Of a stretch of DNA of 64,000 bases, positions 59,782-64,000 are shown piece after piece. Each line of letters begins with the position of its first letter. The stretch's first letter is position 1. The position numbers were made by a program, and so were the translations under genes. Source of the DNA: Pelistega europaea (lineage in GTDB: Bacteria > Pseudomonadota > Gammaproteobacteria > Burkholderiales > Burkholderiaceae_B); the NCBI RefSeq assembly GCF_013133775.1, contig NZ_JABGBO010000005.1, positions 124,001-188,000 of the forward strand, in the 5' to 3' direction. The notes under the pieces were generated by a model. It saw only the letters and a program-made list of their open reading frames with translations, made no database searches and was not told where the DNA came from.

Positions 59782-60891
59782 TTACTCTACTAAGGTCTTG
59801 GTTCCATCTTTATGCCATTTAAATACTTCAAACTTGAAGTTGGTTAAGTCACCAGATGGTTTCCAACTTAAGTCACCGATAACGCTTTTGACCGTATTAG
59901 CATGCAACCAATCTGCAACCTTGGCAGGATCTATGCTATGTGTGTTGCGGATTCCCTCCATAATAGCTTGAGTCGCTGCATATGCCATAAGCTGATAAGC
60001 TCCAGAAGCATCGCGCCCTTTGGCTTTAAATTGCTGCACAACAGTGCGATTGGCTGGCTCTCCAGAGAAGTCTGTCGGTAAAGTAACCAGTAAGTTATCT
60101 ACAGCATCCCCGGCAATGGCATTAATCTCAAGATTACCAGCTCCCTCAGCCCCCATAAAAGTAGGTCTGAAATTCTGCTCCTTGGCTTGACGTAGCAACA
60201 AACCAAGCTCGGGGTGATAACCACCATAATAAACAAAATCAACGCCCTTTGCTTTAAGAGAAGTAATCAATGAAGAATAATCAGAATCTCCTACACTAAT
60301 CCCTTCAAAGATAGCGACAGGTACATTGAGTTTAGCTAAATCATCACGCACCACACGTGCCATACCTTGACCATAGGAGCGTTTGTCATGGAGGATGGCA
60401 ATCTTCTGATAATGTCCCTTGGCAATAAATTCTGCTGCTTTATTTGCTTGCTCCTCATTACGACCAATCGCACGGAAAACAAAACGATAGTCTTTGCCAT
60501 CGGTCACTTCTGCTGCTGTTGCACTCGGTGCAATCATTAAAATGCCTTGTTCATCAAAAATAGGGGCAGCACCTAAAGCCACACCTGAACAAACGGGACC
60601 GATAACAAATTTAATTTTCTGGTTAACAAGTGCATTAGCCACTATAGGTCCTTGTTTAGGCTCGCAGGCATCATCAACAGACATTAATTCAAAAGTATGC
60701 CCGTCGATACCACCAGTTGCATTCACCTGCTCTACAGCAGTCAAAATACCATCACGAATCATATTACCGTACTGGGTTACTGCTCCTGTCTGTGGTCCTA
60801 CATAGGCAATTTTAACCACATCTGCATAGGAGGGTGATGCAACAGACACAAGCCCTAATGCGCAGCATAACGAGGTTAAACGACGTCTCAT
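59782..60891 (-). CDS. Branched-chain amino acid binding protein, LivK paralog 4
   Basis: A 369-aa binding protein and the most divergent of the four (GRNEEQANKAAEFIAKG where the others have GRDDQQG). Signal peptide ends PSYA before DVVKIAYVGPQTG. GGGAGA lies 5 nt before the ATG at 60891. The series of four in the same direction indicates repeated tandem gene duplication. Confidence 0.92.
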   Translation of the reverse strand: MRRRLTSLCCALGLVSVASPSYADVVKIAYVGPQTGAVTQYGNMIRDGILTAVEQVNATGGIDGHTFELMSVDDACEPKQGPIVANALVNQKIKFVIGPVCSGVALGAAPIFDEQGILMIAPSATAAEVTDGKDYRFVFRAIGRNEEQANKAAEFIAKGHYQKIAILHDKRSYGQGMARVVRDDLAKLNVPVAIFEGISVGDSDYSSLITSLKAKGVDFVYYGGYHPELGLLLRQAKEQNFRPTFMGAEGAGNLEINAIAGDAVDNLLVTLPTDFSGEPANRTVVQQFKAKGRDASGAYQLMAYAATQAIMEGIRNTHSIDPAKVADWLHANTVKSVIGDLSWKPSGDLTNFKFEVFKWHKDGTKTLVE

Positions 60892-61013
60892 GTAAGTCTC
60901 CCTAATCATGAAGTGTTATTGAGAATATGACTAAAATAGCCAATATCATACCAAAGTTCTAAAAAGAATAACGTAATTACACTTAAATGTATAGTAGCGA
61001 AAACCTTAAAAAA

Positions 61014-61043
61014 ATAGAGTGGATCTAGAAAAACCCACTCTAT
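61014..61043 (-). terminator. Terminator of phoX
   Basis: ATAGAGTGG with CCACTCTAT, followed on the reverse strand by a T run. About 155 bp past the phoX stop. Confidence 0.75.
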
Positions 61044-61195
61044 CCTGTATAACAATGCAATAGTGATTATTCGACAAGTCTGTTAATCTGGCTATCATGC
61101 ACCACAACAGTTCATAGTGATAGTCAGTACACAACACATATTCCTGCGTGATTGTATACCCATCAGGTACACACCATACCCAGAAAAATCTGGAA

Positions 61196-63268
61196 CTATG
61201 CCCCTACAACACCCCCATCATTACGCCAAACCACCACAGTCGCGGCACGGGGACGTCCACCACTATTATGCTTATCCTCATTATCACCCATAGGCCATTG
61301 TGAAAAGACTAGCGGTTGCTCTTGTGGATCCACATCTTTTGGAGCCCTAGGATGCTTTCCATATTCACCTGGATGTTGAATATTCACAAACACAAACTTG
61401 TAGTCAGGCGTAAAAGTAATCCCTGTAATTTCACAACCAGACGGTCCGACCATAAAACGACGAATTTCCCCTGTACGATCTCCTGTTTTAGGCACAGCAA
61501 CAAGCATTTGATTATTACCCATACCCTCAAAATCACCCTTGTTAGAGAAGTTACCATCTGTCTCAATCCAGATACGGCCATCACCATCAAACGCTAGACC
61601 ATCTGGACTATTGAAAAGATTCTGTGGTGTGATATTGTCAGTTCCAGCCATTAAATCCCCTGCTGCATGAACAGTAGGATTACCAGCAAGTAGATAGACA
61701 TCCCATGTAAAGCTAGTGGCGCTAGCATCAGCATTTTTCTCGTTCCAACGCACAATTTGACCATAGGGATTTTTCACTCGTGGATTGGCATCATCAACAC
61801 CTGGGTGAGTTACACCATCCATACCTTTACGCTTTTTATCAGTACCACGGTCACTATTATTGGTCAATGTCACATAAACCTCCTTGGTATGAGGTTGTAC
61901 TGCAATCCACTCTGGCCTATCCATGGGTGTAGCCCCAACTAAATCTGCCGCTTCACGGGTATGTACAAGTAAATCCCCCATGGTTTTAAATGTCTCACCC
62001 AGTTTTTTACCATTCGTACCAACGGTATCTAGGGTTAAGGCAATCCATTTACCCTCTCCTTTTAAGTCTCCCTTGACATCCCCATCAAGAAACTGTGCCA
62101 CATAAAGAGTGCCCTCCACCAATAAGTCTCTATTGGCGGCTTGATTATCTGGGTCGTACTTGTTTTTAGAAATAAACTTGTAGATATATTCACTACGTTG
62201 GTCATCTCCCATATAGACCACCACATGATTATCTTTGCTAATGGTAACAGCTGCATTTTCATGTTTAAAATGGCCTAATGCTGTTAGTTTACGAGGTTTT
62301 GATTGAGGATTAAAAGGGTCAATTTCTACAATCCAACCATGACGATTCCACTCGTTTGGCTCTTCTGATACATCAAAACGTTTATCATGAGTCTCCCAGC
62401 GATAATCTTCTAACGATGCTTTGGTCGACACCCCATAACGCTCCATATGCTTGCTTGCCTTGATTCCTTCTTGCAAACTACCAAAATAATCAGTGACGTT
62501 TTCTTCACAAGTCAGATAAGTATTCCACGGAGTATAACCATTGCCACAGTTACCAAAGGTACCATATACCGTAGTACCCGTTGGGTCGGCTTTTGTCTTC
62601 ATATCAGCCGCACCTGCCGCTGGACCAACCACTACCATTTCTGTATCTAAGGCATTGATGCTACGGTTATATTTAGAATCCAATACAGGTTGCCATTGAC
62701 CATTTTCAAGACGAATATGTAAGACGCTAACCCCATGAGCACGTTGTCCTTTTTTCACCCAATCAGCATTCCAGCCATCACCAGCTACCTTTACCCCTTT
62801 AGGATAAAGATACAATGGATTGATATATTCGTGGTTACGAACTAAAAGACCCTCATCTGCCTTGCCATCTATAGGGAAAAAACGCATACCATCATGATTA
62901 TCGCCAACCTGTAATGCTTGTGCAGCAGAATCCTCTGTCGCATCACCTTTCCACGCAGGTGAGTTACTAAACAATGGATCGCCCCAACGTGAAATAATCT
63001 GATAGCTATACCCATCAGGTACGATGATTCTGTCACCAGTACTTGCCTCTACTGCCTTAAAACTCATGGTAGCTACTGGAGCCTGGTCAGCAGAAGTTGC
63101 TGCCTGAACAGCTTTTGTCAACGTAGCCCCAAAAAACGCCAAGGTACTACAGGCAGCCCCGGTTTTCAGCACAGTACGACGAGAAATTTGGGTCGCCAAT
63201 AATTCATTAAAGGTTGTTTGCTGGCTAGGGTTTGTTGAAAAATCATCATTATCCAGAAAGTCTTGCAT
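61196..63268 (-). CDS. phoX: PhoX family alkaline phosphatase
   Basis: Tat-exported phosphatase of 690 aa. The Tat motif is SRRTVLKTGAACSTLAFFG at about residues 33-51. VRNHEYINP, GTFGNCGNGYTPWNTYLTCEEN and GLAFDGDGRIWIETDG are PhoX family blocks that carry the iron/calcium ligands. GGAGAG lies just before the ATG. A Pho box about 170-190 bp upstream supports induction by phosphate limitation. It releases phosphate from organic esters in the periplasm. Confidence 0.93.
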   Translation of the reverse strand: MQDFLDNDDFSTNPSQQTTFNELLATQISRRTVLKTGAACSTLAFFGATLTKAVQAATSADQAPVATMSFKAVEASTGDRIIVPDGYSYQIISRWGDPLFSNSPAWKGDATEDSAAQALQVGDNHDGMRFFPIDGKADEGLLVRNHEYINPLYLYPKGVKVAGDGWNADWVKKGQRAHGVSVLHIRLENGQWQPVLDSKYNRSINALDTEMVVVGPAAGAADMKTKADPTGTTVYGTFGNCGNGYTPWNTYLTCEENVTDYFGSLQEGIKASKHMERYGVSTKASLEDYRWETHDKRFDVSEEPNEWNRHGWIVEIDPFNPQSKPRKLTALGHFKHENAAVTISKDNHVVVYMGDDQRSEYIYKFISKNKYDPDNQAANRDLLVEGTLYVAQFLDGDVKGDLKGEGKWIALTLDTVGTNGKKLGETFKTMGDLLVHTREAADLVGATPMDRPEWIAVQPHTKEVYVTLTNNSDRGTDKKRKGMDGVTHPGVDDANPRVKNPYGQIVRWNEKNADASATSFTWDVYLLAGNPTVHAAGDLMAGTDNITPQNLFNSPDGLAFDGDGRIWIETDGNFSNKGDFEGMGNNQMLVAVPKTGDRTGEIRRFMVGPSGCEITGITFTPDYKFVFVNIQHPGEYGKHPRAPKDVDPQEQPLVFSQWPMGDNEDKHNSGGRPRAATVVVWRNDGGVVGA

Positions 63269-63438
63269 TATTCTCTCCTATAAAATAGCTTTTAGCACAT
63301 GGCATAGCCTGTAGTGCTGCATTAAACTGGATCAAGGGAATAGGCCTCTTTAGAAGGCACTCATGATATGTGGGTATAAGCTGCTGCCTAGTTGTAGCAC
63401 ATTATAGGGAGGGAATATTTCAGCTTTGCGTCAATAGC

Positions 63439-63456
63439 ATGACAACTCTATGACAA
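63439..63456 (-). promoter_or_regulatory. Pho box upstream of phoX
   Basis: On the reverse strand TTGTCAT-AGAG-TTGTCAT: two near-perfect PhoB half-sites at 11-bp spacing. Confidence 0.85.
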
Positions 63457-63638
63457 AAAATATTAATAAATAACCATATAAATCATATAGTTATAAAGAT
63501 AACCAAGACTAAATTTACCCATTATTAAAAGAGTTATGAAGTTAAATGTAACAGGATGACCTCATATTGAATTTTGCTTTTTAACAATTTCCCTGTAGAA
63601 TGGTTCTTATCCCTTGTTACCTTTTAAGGAGGTTTATT

Positions 63639-63767
63639 ATGAAAAAACTCGTTTTATCATTGTTTGCTTTATGCTTAACTATCGGCTTAGTAGGATGTGA
63701 GACAACCAAAGGGTTTGGGAAAGACCTTCAAAATGCGGGAGAAAAAATCGAAGAACAAGCTTCTTAA
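63639..63767 (+). CDS. Entericidin-like small lipoprotein
   Basis: A 42-aa ORF with a perfect AAGGAGG site. MKKLVLSLFALCLTIGLVGC is a lipoprotein signal peptide with lipobox LVGC; the mature part CETTKGFGKDLQNAGEKIEEQAS resembles the entericidin EcnA/EcnB family (C-x-TT-G-G-D--N-G--I). Entericidins are linked to stationary-phase lysis and its antidote, but many members have no tested role. Only one copy is present, so no antidote/toxin pair is visible. Confidence 0.85.
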   Translation: MKKLVLSLFALCLTIGLVGCETTKGFGKDLQNAGEKIEEQAS

Positions 63768-63860
63768 TTGTGCAGATCCTTTAAAAAGCTAAATTCTGTT
63801 TAATGCATGGGTGGGTAATGCGTAGATAAGTTGTTTTATCGATTGGATTACCTACTATGC

Positions 63861-63887
63861 CAAAGCCCCTCAAGTTGAGGGGCTTTG
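63861..63887. terminator. Bidirectional terminator between the entericidin-like gene and sodB
   Basis: CAAAGCCCCTCAA-GTTGAGGGGCTTTG, a near-perfect stem, placed between converging genes. Confidence 0.88.
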
Positions 63888-63918
63888 TTCTGTATAAAAC
63901 TCAATCAGCACATATAAA

Positions 63919-64000
63919 TTATGCAGCGAAATTAGCTTCTACAAACTTCCAGTTAACTACTTTCCAGAAACCACCTAAATAGTTAGGGCGAGAGTTGCGG
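63919..64000 (-). CDS. sodB: Iron/manganese superoxide dismutase, C-terminal end (runs off the window)
   Basis: The last 27 or so codons on the reverse strand read RNSRPNYLGGFWKVVNWKFVEANFAA, matching the C-terminus of SodB-type superoxide dismutases (E. coli: RPKYLEHFWALVNWEFVAKN). The metal ligands lie outside the window. Iron versus manganese use cannot be judged here. Confidence 0.85.
   Translation of the reverse strand, partial: RNSRPNYLGGFWKVVNWKFVEANFAA

Noticed and set aside
55476-60891. Some livK copies could be pseudogenes
   Set aside because: All four have intact frames, signal peptides, good ribosome-binding sites and full-length binding domains.
63639-63767. Entericidin toxin-antidote pair
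   Set aside because: Only one small lipoprotein ORF is present; no second entericidin gene nearby.

Overview
The window is a moderately low-GC stretch of a betaproteobacterial chromosome. Gene content and order point to Alcaligenaceae/Burkholderiales: alr-radA, a DUF3579 gene beside argF-argG, the liv transporter with several LivK-type binding proteins, rnr-rlmB, and a CioAB-type bd oxidase. The base composition would suit a host-associated low-GC genus such as Pelistega, but the genus is inference. No phage, IS element, integrase, rRNA operon or CRISPR array was found; this is mostly housekeeping and transport sequence.

Layout. 1-6.7 kb: radA (partial), alr, an Asp/Glu racemase, yigZ, ybiT, ldcA, tadA. 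6.9-8.4 kb: catalase with an OxyR-like site. 8.7-15.3 kb: a 1749-residue autotransporter and apbE, each behind a Fur box. 15.7-18.8 kb: an internally deleted Gcd remnant, then cioA-cioB. 19-22.6 kb: DUF3579, argF, argG, a structured inverted repeat, a rhodanese. 22.9-26.4 kb: Fur-box iron(III) transporter fbpABC. 26.6-32.7 kb: two tRNA-Val genes, a 29-bp tandem array, HU, a sulfhydrylase-type PLP enzyme, rlmB, rnr. 32.9-43.2 kb: two coupled permeases, SirB, GNAT, a YddA-like ABC protein, DUF455, dadA, TM2 and DUF1851 proteins, a xanthine/uracil permease. 43.4-48 kb: livHMGF and proC. 48.2-52.5 kb: ugpBAEC. 52.6-55.2 kb: a PepSY-flavodoxin-reductase fusion. 55.5-60.9 kb: four tandem LivK-type binding proteins. 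61.2-64 kb: phoX with a Pho box, an entericidin-like lipoprotein, and the end of sodB.

How the genes fit together. Iron starvation probably induces the autotransporter, apbE and fbpABC together. Phosphate starvation probably induces phoX, and perhaps ugpBAEC. The four LivK paralogs probably feed the single livHMGF transporter. ArgF and ArgG are the last steps of citrulline/argininosuccinate synthesis.

The strongest unexplained signal is in the intergenic DNA. Nearly twenty spacers carry short tandem duplications (about 15-70 bp units, 2-6 copies). Several contain a second copy of the neighbouring gene's 3' end, including stop codon and terminator, or in one case its 5' end. In a few of these the copies differ mainly at synonymous positions, as diverged homologs would rather than as recent slippage products. 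The other standout is the 224-residue mini-Gcd, which appears to join the first propeller segment directly to the native C-terminus of a roughly 800-residue dehydrogenase.
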